From JANXQG01 sp963804375 (GTDB lineage: Bacteria > Planctomycetota > Planctomycetia > Pirellulales > Thermoguttaceae): a DNA stretch of 64,000 bases. Positions 40,498-49,544 of the stretch are shown here, piece after piece (position 1 is the stretch's first letter; each line of letters opens with the position of its first letter). A program made the position numbers and the translations under genes. Where the stretch lies: the NCBI GenBank assembly GCA_963804375.1, contig CAWDQE010000019.1:496001-560000 (forward strand), read 5' to 3'. The notes beneath the pieces are model-generated. The model ran no database searches, was not told the DNA's origin, and saw nothing but the letters and a program-made list of their open reading frames with translations.

Positions 40498-41787
40498 TCA
40501 ATTAGAATCCGCCATGGCCGCTGCTGGTTCCGGCTCAGTTGCTTTGCGGAGCGACTTTCGCTCAGCGGCGCGCCGCAGCAACCAGATTCCGGCGGCCAGC
40601 ACGACAAACAAGTACGCGAGAACCACGGCAACGCGTACCCGCACATCGCGGTGCGGCCAGAGCTTGCGCACCGCGCCACTGGGCATGTCGAGGACGCAAA
40701 GCCCAATTTGAGGTTCATGCAGCCCTTTGAAACGGCCAGATTCGCTAAGGCCAACGGCGACTTTCTTTCCCTCGTCGGAAATCGCAAGCGATTTCCCCGC
40801 CAACAACGGAAACTCCAGCACCGGGTACCGCATTTCCAGGGTAGCCGCGTCAAGCACGATAACCCCATCGAAATTGAGTGTCACGGCTAACACTTTCCCG
40901 TCCGAACTTGTCGCCAGGGTGGGCCAGAAGCGACATCGCCAGCTTCTAGCTCGCGCGGTTTCGTCGTTGAGTTCCACGAATTGGTACGGCTCCGAATCGT
41001 TCGCTTGGCTTTCATGCTTCTGCATCGAGCGAACCGACGCCGATGCGGCACAAGCGTTAATAAAGAAGACGGAGGCCAGGGCCCCGTTCCCCACCCACGC
41101 CACATCGTCAGGGCCTGAACTGTCAGCCGCTAACCGTCGTGCCTCAAGCGTATCCCAGATTTCCAGCGTGCAGTACCCGGGATTGATGACCACGAGCCGT
41201 CGGCCGTCGTTTGAAAGCCTGATCGGGCAGAACGGAAACCGCGCATTTTTGGACGTTGCAAATGAACTGACCCGGCGAGCGGTCGCGGTGTCGAAGACCT
41301 CGACATGCTTGTCATAGCCCACCGCGCAAATCGTCCCGTCCCCGCTTATGACCACGCTGATCGGGTGCGAATTGGTTGTTCGCTCTTTGTCGAACCAGTG
41401 TTTCAACTCGGCCGATGCAGGCACGCTCGCCGTCGCGCCGGACGTTATCCGCCCAATCCGCAACCGGCCGTCGTCGAAAATCGCGGCAAAGGCATCCAGA
41501 TCTCGCGCCATTGCAACGGAGACAGGCGAGCCTTCATCGGACTCGAACGACCGTAAACACCTCCCGTCTGTGGAATCGCAGACGAGGCAGCAGAACTTTC
41601 CTGCCCCGCTTAAGGCGACTCCTAACCGGGATCCGTCAGCAGAGATTTGGATGTCCTGAACCTCCGGCGGGAATCGGTCTGCCAGTAACTGCTGCAGGGT
41701 CACCGCGCCCGAACAGATCACGGCGACGATGAGCGTCACGATCAGCGATTGCGCTATCGAAAACCGAACTCTTGCAAACCGTCGCAT
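40498..41787 (-). CDS. Membrane-anchored WD40-like beta-propeller protein
   Basis: The 429-residue protein has a membrane segment near the N-terminus (SLIVTLIVAVICSGAVTL) and another near the C-terminus (VRVAVVLAYLFVVLAAGIWLL). Between them is a set of beta-propeller style repeats (ISADGSRLGVALSGAGKF, RLSNDGRRLVVINPG, TSSDGKVLAVTLNFDGVIV). The S/D-G-x-x-L-A pattern is that of WD40/YVTN propellers, so the domain probably faces the periplasm and binds a partner. Function unknown. The downstream gene follows after 41 bases. Confidence 0.7.
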   Translation of the reverse strand: MRRFARVRFSIAQSLIVTLIVAVICSGAVTLQQLLADRFPPEVQDIQISADGSRLGVALSGAGKFCCLVCDSTDGRCLRSFESDEGSPVSVAMARDLDAFAAIFDDGRLRIGRITSGATASVPASAELKHWFDKERTTNSHPISVVISGDGTICAVGYDKHVEVFDTATARRVSSFATSKNARFPFCPIRLSNDGRRLVVINPGYCTLEIWDTLEARRLAADSSGPDDVAWVGNGALASVFFINACAASASVRSMQKHESQANDSEPYQFVELNDETARARSWRCRFWPTLATSSDGKVLAVTLNFDGVIVLDAATLEMRYPVLEFPLLAGKSLAISDEGKKVAVGLSESGRFKGLHEPQIGLCVLDMPSGAVRKLWPHRDVRVRVAVVLAYLFVVLAAGIWLLRRAAERKSLRKATEPEPAAAMADSN

Positions 41788-41806
41788 GGTGCAACTCCAA
41801 CGCCGG

Positions 41807-42581
41807 CTACTTGAGCGTTTTGCCCTTTTGGAGGATTGCGAGTTGCTCGGGATTCATGCCTTGCCCGAACACGATAGGCGACTGTCCGTTCTTTGGCGTA
41901 ACAAAATGATAAACCGGCACTTGAATCAATGCCTGCTTATAGAGGTCCGTCTGTTCCGCGGCGCTCGGGACTTGTCCATTCTTTGTTGCGGCCAGATCGA
42001 AAACCGTTTTTTTCCGCCCGTGGAGCAACTTCAGCCCCAAGCGTCGTTTCCACATTAAACCTGGCCGGGACCCTTTCACCATCCTTGGTGATCTGGATGC
42101 GATAAAAGCCCGGGGAAAGCCCCTTGACCGAGGGGTCGGCCGCGTAGGGGCTGGAAATCCATGCGATACCCTGCCGGTCCGTGGTGCCGCTGCCGGACTG
42201 GAGTCCGTCGCCAAGGAACTTCTCCGGGGCGAAAACGACTTTCGCACCGGCCAGCGGTTCGCCGTTGTGCAGTACCCGGCAGGATACCGGCATCCGTCCC
42301 ACCTTGGAATCGGCCCAGAACTTGATCCGCGCCGCGATCTCGTCGGACGAGATCTTGCCTCGGTGGCTGGTGTCCAGCCGATCCAGGGCGGCCTTCAGCC
42401 CGGGTGCCTTTTCCAGTTCCTTGGCATCCAAAAAACCGTCCTTGTTCGTGTCGTACATGTCCATGGCCCGATTCGGCGCGGAGGGGTCGGGGGTGTCGGG
42501 CAGGACCGGCGGCAGAACGGCGCTTCCGCAGCCCCCTAGACCCAAGAGCATCGCGGAGAGATACAGCCGCACGATTTTCAT
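41807..42581 (-). CDS. EF-hand lipoprotein, copy 2 (frameshifted)
   Basis: Nearly identical to the copy at 37184-37780 through the EF-hands and beta-sandwich. At 42007-42013 a run of seven T replaces a six-base CTTTTT stretch, which shifts the frame. Continuing in the other frame gives a different, longer tail (TVFDLAATKNGQVPSAAEQT...) of about 60 extra residues. The span is 3k+1, consistent with one inserted base. Either the shift is a sequence error in a homopolymer, or the gene is inactive. The tail VPVYHFVTPKNGQSPIVFG is absent from copy 1. Confidence 0.65.
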
Positions 42582-43440
42582 TGTCCGCTTCCTCCTCGCG
42601 CTGCATTCTAACTCGTCAACTTGACATTGGCAATCTATTCTGCGTTTGCTTCAGGAGGATGGCAAAATCATCGACCGAGCGCTCGTAGTCCCGCCCGGGC
42701 ACCATGTGCTCGTGGTCGGCGGAATTCGCGGCGCCGGGACCGGCTAAAGCCGGGACTACGAACGACTTTGCAATTCTCCTGGCGCTCACTTGCCGGCACG
42801 GGCTGGCGGCATGCCGCCGCGCGAGACGTTGAAGACCTCGCCGGACGTGTCGTTGTAGGCGGCGAATTCGGCAATGCCCGGATTGCCGCTCCGGGTGGCA
42901 AGGACCAAGAGTCGCACCTTCGGCGTGGTCCGGCCGACGATCGGCGCCACGAGGTCGGCACCAAGGGTGCGGCCGTTGAAGCAGCCGATCCACTTCGACT
43001 GTTTATCGTCCCAGCACTGGATGACATAGCGATTGATCGAAGACGACGCCGCTTCCTTGATCTTGAATTCGTTGACGGCGGCCGGCTTGCCAAAATCGAG
43101 TTCGATCCACTGATTTTCGGATGCCGCGGCCCTCCAGGCCGTGGAATCATCGCCGTCGGCGGCCTTGCCGGCCTCGCCGCCGGGCGCCTCCGACGAGGCG
43201 CTTGCCGTGGCGGCCAGCCTGGGCGTGCTGCAGGCCTCGCTGAGGTTCTTGAGCAAGCAATTGACGAAGCACGCTTTCTTGTCCTTTTCCGGGTCCATCG
43301 TCCGCATGAGGACCTCGCCGGGGGAGAGATAGAATCGGCAATCCTTCCAGATGACTTCATTCCAATCGGTCGTATTGACGATTTCGCAGCGTGGCAGACG
43401 GATGGAACGCCTGGCCTTCCCGTTGAGGACGCAATTCTCC
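42004..43440 (-). repeat. Segmental duplication, unit 2
   Basis: Counterpart of 37205-38270. It keeps the complete 3' part of the beta-helix gene, including the 477 bases missing from unit 1, and the empty MITE-3 target at 42721-42729. Confidence 0.85.
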
Positions 43441-44489
43441 ATGCGAACGTCCCTGTTCGGGTTCCCGTCGGACGCATAACAGCAAAGCAGGAAACCGGGG
43501 CCGTCGGTATCGTGGAACAGGCAGTTCCGCATGGTCATGTGGTCGCAGTTGCCCTCGAAATCGAACGCCTCGCCGTCGCCGCTGCCCAGCCCGATGTCGA
43601 TAAACCCCCATTCGCTGTCTTCGAAGACCCAATTCTTGCAGCGGAAGAACATGGCCCCGGCCACGCCGTTGAAGGCACGGAACCCGCGGCCAATATCGTG
43701 AGTCACGCAGTTTCGCACGGCGCCGCCGTCCACGCCGCGCAAGCCCAAGGGCCACTGGCAGCCCTCTTCGAACAGGCAGCCATCGATCGTCATGTCCGCG
43801 AAATTATAGACAAACGACGCGTTCTTGTTGAAATTGTCCGGATTGTTGGTCCAAACGCCGGACGCCAGCCGGCGAAACACGCAATTCCTGATCGTGATGC
43901 CGCTCAGCGCAGTCCGCTTCTCGCGCTCGCGGGTGTAGAAACAGACGCCCAGGCCGATCTTGTGCTTCGGGTAGTCCTCGTAGTGCCCGTAGTGCAGGGA
44001 ATCGTGAAAATAGCAGTCCTCGATCCAAATGAACTTCCGCGCGGGCGAAGCGGCGGCATATTCGCCGTAGATGCCGGTCATGCAGCGGGCGAATTCGATG
44101 CCGACGATCTTGAAGCCTTCCTGATCGGCCAGGCGGATCCCAGCAAGGTCTTTCTTGTCGTCCTGCCGGTCGATCAAGGGTTTCCTGCCCTCGCCATACG
44201 CGCCGATGACGATAGGATGCTGCGGGGTTCCATTTCCCGTGGGATGCAGTTCCTCGTTCCAGGTGTCGCCGCACTTCAGCAGCATGCGGTCGCCGGGGGC
44301 AAGGTCGACCTTGGACGCTCTCGCCAGCGTCTTCCACGGGCCGTTGTTTCCCTGCGGAGTTTCTGCTTGTCCGCTCCAATCGTCGTTTCCCGCCGACTGG
44401 CTGACGTAGTAGGTGGCCGCGCTTGCCGGCGCGGCGACGGCCAGTATACAGACGACGAGCAATTGCTTGACGTGTTCTGCAGGTTTCAT
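42786..44489 (-). CDS. Secreted parallel beta-helix protein with C-terminal F5/8-type domain
   Basis: The ATG at 44489 gives a signal peptide (VKQLLVVCILAVAAPASA) and then ATYYVSQSAGNDDWSG, the beta-helix entry motif, in a protein of 567 residues. Residues about 60-420 are beta-helix coils (IWIEDCYFHDSLHYGHY, ITIRNCVFRRLASGVWTN). Residues about 430-550 (ASSEAPGGEAGKAADGDDST, then IELDFGKPAAVNEFKI) are a discoidin/F5-8 type C (CBM32-like) domain. Its start overlaps the stop of the FGE fragment by four bases (ATGA), so translation is coupled. It is the intact parent of the remnant at 38093-38270. Confidence 0.8.
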   Translation of the reverse strand: MKPAEHVKQLLVVCILAVAAPASAATYYVSQSAGNDDWSGQAETPQGNNGPWKTLARASKVDLAPGDRMLLKCGDTWNEELHPTGNGTPQHPIVIGAYGEGRKPLIDRQDDKKDLAGIRLADQEGFKIVGIEFARCMTGIYGEYAAASPARKFIWIEDCYFHDSLHYGHYEDYPKHKIGLGVCFYTREREKRTALSGITIRNCVFRRLASGVWTNNPDNFNKNASFVYNFADMTIDGCLFEEGCQWPLGLRGVDGGAVRNCVTHDIGRGFRAFNGVAGAMFFRCKNWVFEDSEWGFIDIGLGSGDGEAFDFEGNCDHMTMRNCLFHDTDGPGFLLCCYASDGNPNRDVRMENCVLNGKARRSIRLPRCEIVNTTDWNEVIWKDCRFYLSPGEVLMRTMDPEKDKKACFVNCLLKNLSEACSTPRLAATASASSEAPGGEAGKAADGDDSTAWRAAASENQWIELDFGKPAAVNEFKIKEAASSSINRYVIQCWDDKQSKWIGCFNGRTLGADLVAPIVGRTTPKVRLLVLATRSGNPGIAEFAAYNDTSGEVFNVSRGGMPPARAGK

Positions 44490-44665
44490 GGTTCTCTCTT
44501 GGCCTTGCCCAGCGCTACGACGCGGAAACCGTAATTGGGCCATTTGGCGCTGAGGACGTCGTAACGCGTGGTCGAGCGCATGTAGTTCTGGTTGTCGTTG
44601 ATGTACCACGAACCCCCGCGCAAACCCCATTTGCTTCCAGCCTGGTGATCGTTGTATTCCCACAT
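44486..44665 (-). pseudogene. Formylglycine-generating-enzyme (SUMF1-like) C-terminal fragment
   Basis: A 59-residue reading reads MWEYNDHQAGSKWGLRGGSW, then NYMRSTTRYDVLSAKWP and NYGFRVVAL. The WxLRGGSW...R...GFRVV pattern is the C-terminal signature of the FGE/SUMF1 fold found in formylglycine-generating enzymes and related FGE-sulfatase domain proteins. Full proteins exceed 250 residues and the rest is missing, so this is a remnant, possibly one whose ATG is used to couple translation to the next gene. It hints that a sulfatase-modifying gene once stood here. Confidence 0.75.
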
Positions 44666-44712
44666 GAGAACAGGTATCTTTGTGTCAGTGTGGAATCGCG
44701 GCTCAACGGCGA

Positions 44713-47700
44713 TTAAGGCGATGAAGCCTCGATCGGCACATCACAGAAAGTCAGCGCGGCAATGCCGTTGGCGCCGATCAGCAGCTTATCCTGACTCCAG
44801 TTCATTTCTTTAAGATAGGTGATCTTGCTCGCGGCCGAGGTCTCCTTCAACTTCAGCGTGACCACGTTCCCGGAAACTGCGCCGGTAACACCTTTCTCGG
44901 CGAACCCATCCAGATAGAACTGGTCGGTCAGCGAATCCTGCCAGACTACCGGCTGGTCGAACTCCAGGGCAATCGACAGCTTCGTGCGGCTGGTATAGTA
45001 CGCCCGCTTGAGATTCGGCGCCGTGATGGACGTGGCGGGCACCTTTCCATAGATGTCCCGCTCGATCAGGGGTTGCATCAATCGCGCAAACTCGGCCCAG
45101 CCGGTGAGCGGATAGTGACAGCTTCCGCCCGGTTTGATCCCCAGCGTCGGCATGACGTCCAGGTTCGAGTAAAGACGCGGCAGGGTCCGTTGCACCTCGC
45201 GCAACATGTCGCCATGCCCACTCCCCTGACCGCAGGCGTTGGGCCAGATCTGGAAAACATAGTAGTGCTGGAGATTGGGAAAATCGTGCTTCCATGCCGC
45301 CTGCATTTCGAGGAAATACTGCTGGTACGTGTCGGAGCCGTAACCGTCGGTGGGACCGTCCGAACCCTGATCGGCCTCGCCTTGGTGCCAGAGCACGGCG
45401 CGAATGCCGTGCGTCATTTTCGCCTGCCGCACCCGCCAGAGCATGCGGCCGTACATGGACTTCAAATCGCCGTGGTTCGCCGGCGAGGGCGAGTGTTCAT
45501 CGATGCGGGTGCCGCCGACGGCCGCGTTGATGATGCAGATCGGGATCTTCTCGCTGGCCACGAGCCGTTTGGCAAGCTCCATGCCCCAGTAGCCGAGTTC
45601 CGCCTTTTCGCCCCTTTCCGCCTTCCAGACCGGGTTGCACCAGAGGTTGGGCCAAGGGTGCGCAGGGTCGTTGGGCTTGCCGAAGCGGTCGCGGACCCAA
45701 TCGGTCGCGTCCCCCCGACCGGTCGGACCGCCATAACTGCGGATCCAATTGCTGGTGTCCAGTGGAGCCCGCTCGCCGGTATCGGTCGCCAGGGCGTTCG
45801 ATTGCCCGTCGATGAGATAGGCGTCACCGCAGACCAGGTTGCCCGCGGTGTGCAGCACCGTCTCCTGCCCGCCCGTCTTCGTCCCGAACTCCAGCCGGTA
45901 TTTGATCAGCCCCGCTTTGAGCTTGACCGTGAAGGCATAGGACTTGTCGGCCGCCAGCGGCCGGGTGTCGGTTTTGAAGGGCTTGTCGTCCGCGTAGACT
46001 TTCAAGAACACGGCGTCGGCGGGCTGGTCCAGCGTCCCGTTGTAATAGAGCGTGCCCTCGTTCTTGTCGTCGCGGGCGTAAAACTGGTTGTCCTCGGGCT
46101 TCTCGTCCTTTTCCGGAGTGCGCGGCACCCATGCATCTTTAACAGGCTCATGCACGGCGATCTGGACCGAGCGTGTGACGGGCTTGCCGCCGTTGCTCAC
46201 GGCCACGGTCACGATCAGCTTCCCGCTGTTCCGCGCGCGTTGGAGGACCAGTTTGCCGGGCTGGACCTCCTTGACCTCTACCATGGCCGGAACGGTCCAG
46301 TCATACTTCAGGTCGCCTGCATGCTTGGCCTGCATCGCCCGCAAATTGGCGATCTGCGGCACGACCTCGATCGTCTCACGGCCATCCCACGTGGCCGGCG
46401 CTTGTAAGGTAAAAACCGGGTCGGGAATGTCTTCCCGGATGGTTACGGGGATGTCGAGGGTCTTCACGCCGCCGGCATAGACGGCCTTGAACTGGAGGGT
46501 GAACGATTGGTCTCCCGTCACCCGGCCGGCATCGAGCGTGAAATGGAACCGGTCCACATCGGTAATCGTCTCCGCGCCGCCGCGTTTGATGATCCAATAG
46601 ACTTTCTCCGCACCGCCGGCCCGCGCCGTCACCGTGGCATGCTTGCCCTCCACGATCGTGATATTCCTCGTGGAGACCGAGAATTCGCCGCCGGGTTGAA
46701 CCAACGGTCCGACCAGGGTTTGCAGGGGTTTTTGGTTTTCGTATTGCAGTTTCACCCAGTCGGCGGAGCGAGCCACCTTCGAAATCCGCACCTCGTCCAA
46801 GTCGCCGACGAAACCGGCGCCGATCTGCATTCGCACCGGCGTGAGGATTTCGAGCGTGGATGACGTGGCGACGGAAACGTCGAGTCGGCCATTCACATAG
46901 ACCCGTTCGCCTTGGCCGTCGTAGGTGTAGACAACTTGAGTCCACTCCGACTTCAGAAACGGGCTGGTCGCCTGTACGCTTGTCTTGCCGTTATTGATAA
47001 TAATGTGGCCCGGCGTGCAAGACAGCCGCATATGCACCACATCCTGCTTGCCCCAGTTAAGGACGGTCGAATTCAGTTTTTCGGCTTTGATCCACGCTTC
47101 ACTGGTATGCGGGCTCGATGCGAACGGGTACTTGGTGATCCTCTCGCCGCAGTTGATTCCCTTGCCGCCGGCAAAGTACCTGCCCCGGCCGATCATTCCG
47201 GACGAAGACATGGTGTCCATATCGGTCGACTCCACCGTACCGGCATCATCCTTGACCGGATCGTTCATGTGCCAGACACTCAGATACCCGTTGGACTTAT
47301 TGAAAACGGCGGAGCCGCTGGACTCGCTCTTCGCGTCGGCGTTGCCCCAGTACATCTTGATTTCCTGGCGAGCGTTGCCCTTGATCTGCGGCACGCGGAC
47401 CCAGATCAGCGCCGTACCGGCCGCAGGATCCCATTGGTCGATCTGGTACGCCAGCGGCCCGCCGCCGACCACGACCATGGGTACATGGTGCCCGACATGG
47501 TGCCCGGCGGCAAAGCGGATATCTTCGCCATGGGCGCCCGCCTCGCTGAAATTGAACCAATCCTTCTCCAGCCGCACGAGCACGGGGAAGTTTTCTTCCG
47601 AGGACGTGGCCGGCAGAGTCGCGCCGTCTGGCGTTGTGAGAAGGTACAGGGAACCGGAATGTCGCCAGCGCTTGTATTTCACCGCGGCCATCTCGCTGGG

Positions 47701-49476
47701 CGGAAATTCCGCCGCCTTTCCTCCGGCTGGGGGAAGGGGAGGATACGCTGTGTCGATCCCGTACTTGGTCGCCAGGTAACCGCCGACTAACGCTTCCTCC
47801 GCCGGCGACAATATCGAACGGTAACCGAGGATCTCGGCAACGTCAAAATCGCACGCGGCCAGTCCGTCGTTATTGCCGATCGCGTAACTTGCCTCACTCG
47901 GATTGTGATCGTTCACGATGATCTTGAGAACCATGAAACCGGTCAGCGGCGAGCAGTCGAAGGCGGGGCCCGGCAGCACGCTCCCATTCCTGGAAACCGC
48001 CGCCGGAAACTGGTCCTGCCAGAACCCGGTGTCATTGCCCCACGTATTGTAACTCGAGCCGCGGCCCTTGAGCCGGCCGAGCAGACCGCCGGGGCCGCTC
48101 CATTGAGGACCGGGGGAACGCACCACGATGTAGTGCTCTTTCGCGAAGAACGTTCCGGCCAAGGCAAGCCAGCCCTTTCGGAACTGGACCGCGGGTCTCG
48201 AATTGACCTGGTTCAACGCCCGGACCGGGGCGCCGCCGCCGGGCGCTGCGTGATGGGCATTGCCCGATAGGTCGTTCCACGCCTGTACCGTGCCCTTGGC
48301 GTCTGCCGTGACGCCGACCCCCGCATCGTACCAACAGGCCAGACCCTTGGTCACGGGAAGCTTCGGCGAGGGCGAACCGGTCGCGGCCCCGCCAACCCAG
48401 AATCTCAGCGACTTGTCGGCCCAGAGGCTGTCCACCGCGTTGACGCCGCGGAAGGTGTAGTAATAGCTCTCGCCCGGGGTCAAGCCGGTGAGCGTATGCC
48501 TGATCTTTGCCGAGACAGCATTCGTCCAGGCGCCGACACGCGCCGAGTTTTCCCACAGACCGGCGTCCGTTCCGCCGTCAATGGTTCCCCAGTAGACGCG
48601 GACATCATAGACCGATCCCGGGCAGACCAGCGTCGCGCCGAGCGTGGCCGAAGTGGGGGCCGTAACCGCGGCCGGTGCGTTGGCCAGTGTGCATGCCGAT
48701 CTCATGCCGGCATTCGCGGGGTAGGCCGTGGCGATGCCGTACTTGGCCGCAAGATAGCCGCCCACCCGCGCTTCATCGGCCGGCGACAGCGCGGTTTGGA
48801 AGCCGAGGATCTCGGCGACGTCCAAGTCGCATGAGGCCCCATCCGCCATCCCGATCTGGTACGTGTTCTTGCTCATGTCCCCGTCATTGACGTCGATTTT
48901 CAGGATCATGTACTCGGTGATGGGCCCGAGGTCAAACGGCTGCTCGGGGAGCTTCTTGCCGTTCTTCGACACCGCTTTCGGGTATTGGTCGCCCCAGAAT
49001 CGCGTGGAATCCCGGCTCAGGCGGTAGCTCGACGCCCGTTTCCATCGGCGGCCGAGGACACAGCCGTCGGCGTTCCACTTGGCATGCGGCGAACGTATGA
49101 CGATAAATTGCTGCTCCACGAAGAACGGGCCGTCAACGTTGAATCCGCAGGGGCCGGAAGCGGTCCGGAACTGGACTGCTGGTTTCGAATTGATCTGGTT
49201 CTGCCCAAGCAGCGGCGTGCCGGCAGCAAGCGTTCCGTAATGATCATTGCCCGACAAGTCTTTCCAGCTCTGCACCACCCCTTTGGCATCCGTGGTGACG
49301 CCGACCGCCGCATCGTACCAGCAGACCAAACCGGCCTTCACCGGCAGTTCGGCCGCGCCAGGCGCGACGATTGTAGCCCCGGCCCGGTTGTTAATATCGG
49401 GAGCGGCCTGGCCTGCCGCCAGACCGGCGAGATCAACGACCAGTGCCACAAGAAAAGTCGATGCAAAACGTTTCAT
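44713..49476 (-). CDS. Giant secreted protein: LamG-like repeats, DUF2341 and sialate O-acetylesterase
   Basis: About 1,587 residues from ATG 49476 (signal peptide FASTFLVALVVDLAGLAAGQA). Two similar LamG-like modules start with LPVKAGLVCWYDAAVGVT and LPVTKGLACWYDAGVGVT, separated by a fibronectin-like stretch (HTLTGLTPGESYYYTFRG). Then DUF2341 (YKRWRHSGSLYLLTTPDG), a third LamG domain, Ig-like domains, and an SGNH esterase with DAYLIDGQSNALATD near residue 1218 and WHQGEADQG as the later block. From DUF2341 on it closely follows the fused protein at 27.7 kb, sharing the run PEDNQFYARDDKNEGTLYYN, but it ends where the fucosidase begins there. A probable surface esterase; its substrate is inferred to be an acylated glycan. 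Confidence 0.8.
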   Translation of the reverse strand: MKRFASTFLVALVVDLAGLAAGQAAPDINNRAGATIVAPGAAELPVKAGLVCWYDAAVGVTTDAKGVVQSWKDLSGNDHYGTLAAGTPLLGQNQINSKPAVQFRTASGPCGFNVDGPFFVEQQFIVIRSPHAKWNADGCVLGRRWKRASSYRLSRDSTRFWGDQYPKAVSKNGKKLPEQPFDLGPITEYMILKIDVNDGDMSKNTYQIGMADGASCDLDVAEILGFQTALSPADEARVGGYLAAKYGIATAYPANAGMRSACTLANAPAAVTAPTSATLGATLVCPGSVYDVRVYWGTIDGGTDAGLWENSARVGAWTNAVSAKIRHTLTGLTPGESYYYTFRGVNAVDSLWADKSLRFWVGGAATGSPSPKLPVTKGLACWYDAGVGVTADAKGTVQAWNDLSGNAHHAAPGGGAPVRALNQVNSRPAVQFRKGWLALAGTFFAKEHYIVVRSPGPQWSGPGGLLGRLKGRGSSYNTWGNDTGFWQDQFPAAVSRNGSVLPGPAFDCSPLTGFMVLKIIVNDHNPSEASYAIGNNDGLAACDFDVAEILGYRSILSPAEEALVGGYLATKYGIDTAYPPLPPAGGKAAEFPPSEMAAVKYKRWRHSGSLYLLTTPDGATLPATSSEENFPVLVRLEKDWFNFSEAGAHGEDIRFAAGHHVGHHVPMVVVGGGPLAYQIDQWDPAAGTALIWVRVPQIKGNARQEIKMYWGNADAKSESSGSAVFNKSNGYLSVWHMNDPVKDDAGTVESTDMDTMSSSGMIGRGRYFAGGKGINCGERITKYPFASSPHTSEAWIKAEKLNSTVLNWGKQDVVHMRLSCTPGHIIINNGKTSVQATSPFLKSEWTQVVYTYDGQGERVYVNGRLDVSVATSSTLEILTPVRMQIGAGFVGDLDEVRISKVARSADWVKLQYENQKPLQTLVGPLVQPGGEFSVSTRNITIVEGKHATVTARAGGAEKVYWIIKRGGAETITDVDRFHFTLDAGRVTGDQSFTLQFKAVYAGGVKTLDIPVTIREDIPDPVFTLQAPATWDGRETIEVVPQIANLRAMQAKHAGDLKYDWTVPAMVEVKEVQPGKLVLQRARNSGKLIVTVAVSNGGKPVTRSVQIAVHEPVKDAWVPRTPEKDEKPEDNQFYARDDKNEGTLYYNGTLDQPADAVFLKVYADDKPFKTDTRPLAADKSYAFTVKLKAGLIKYRLEFGTKTGGQETVLHTAGNLVCGDAYLIDGQSNALATDTGERAPLDTSNWIRSYGGPTGRGDATDWVRDRFGKPNDPAHPWPNLWCNPVWKAERGEKAELGYWGMELAKRLVASEKIPICIINAAVGGTRIDEHSPSPANHGDLKSMYGRMLWRVRQAKMTHGIRAVLWHQGEADQGSDGPTDGYGSDTYQQYFLEMQAAWKHDFPNLQHYYVFQIWPNACGQGSGHGDMLREVQRTLPRLYSNLDVMPTLGIKPGGSCHYPLTGWAEFARLMQPLIERDIYGKVPATSITAPNLKRAYYTSRTKLSIALEFDQPVVWQDSLTDQFYLDGFAEKGVTGAVSGNVVTLKLKETSAASKITYLKEMNWSQDKLLIGANGIAALTFCDVPIEASSP

Positions 49477-49544
49477 GCTGCTTTTCCCGCTCATGGAATT
49501 CAAAACCAATTTCAGCGAACGCCCCGATCGCCCTGACCGGTCTC

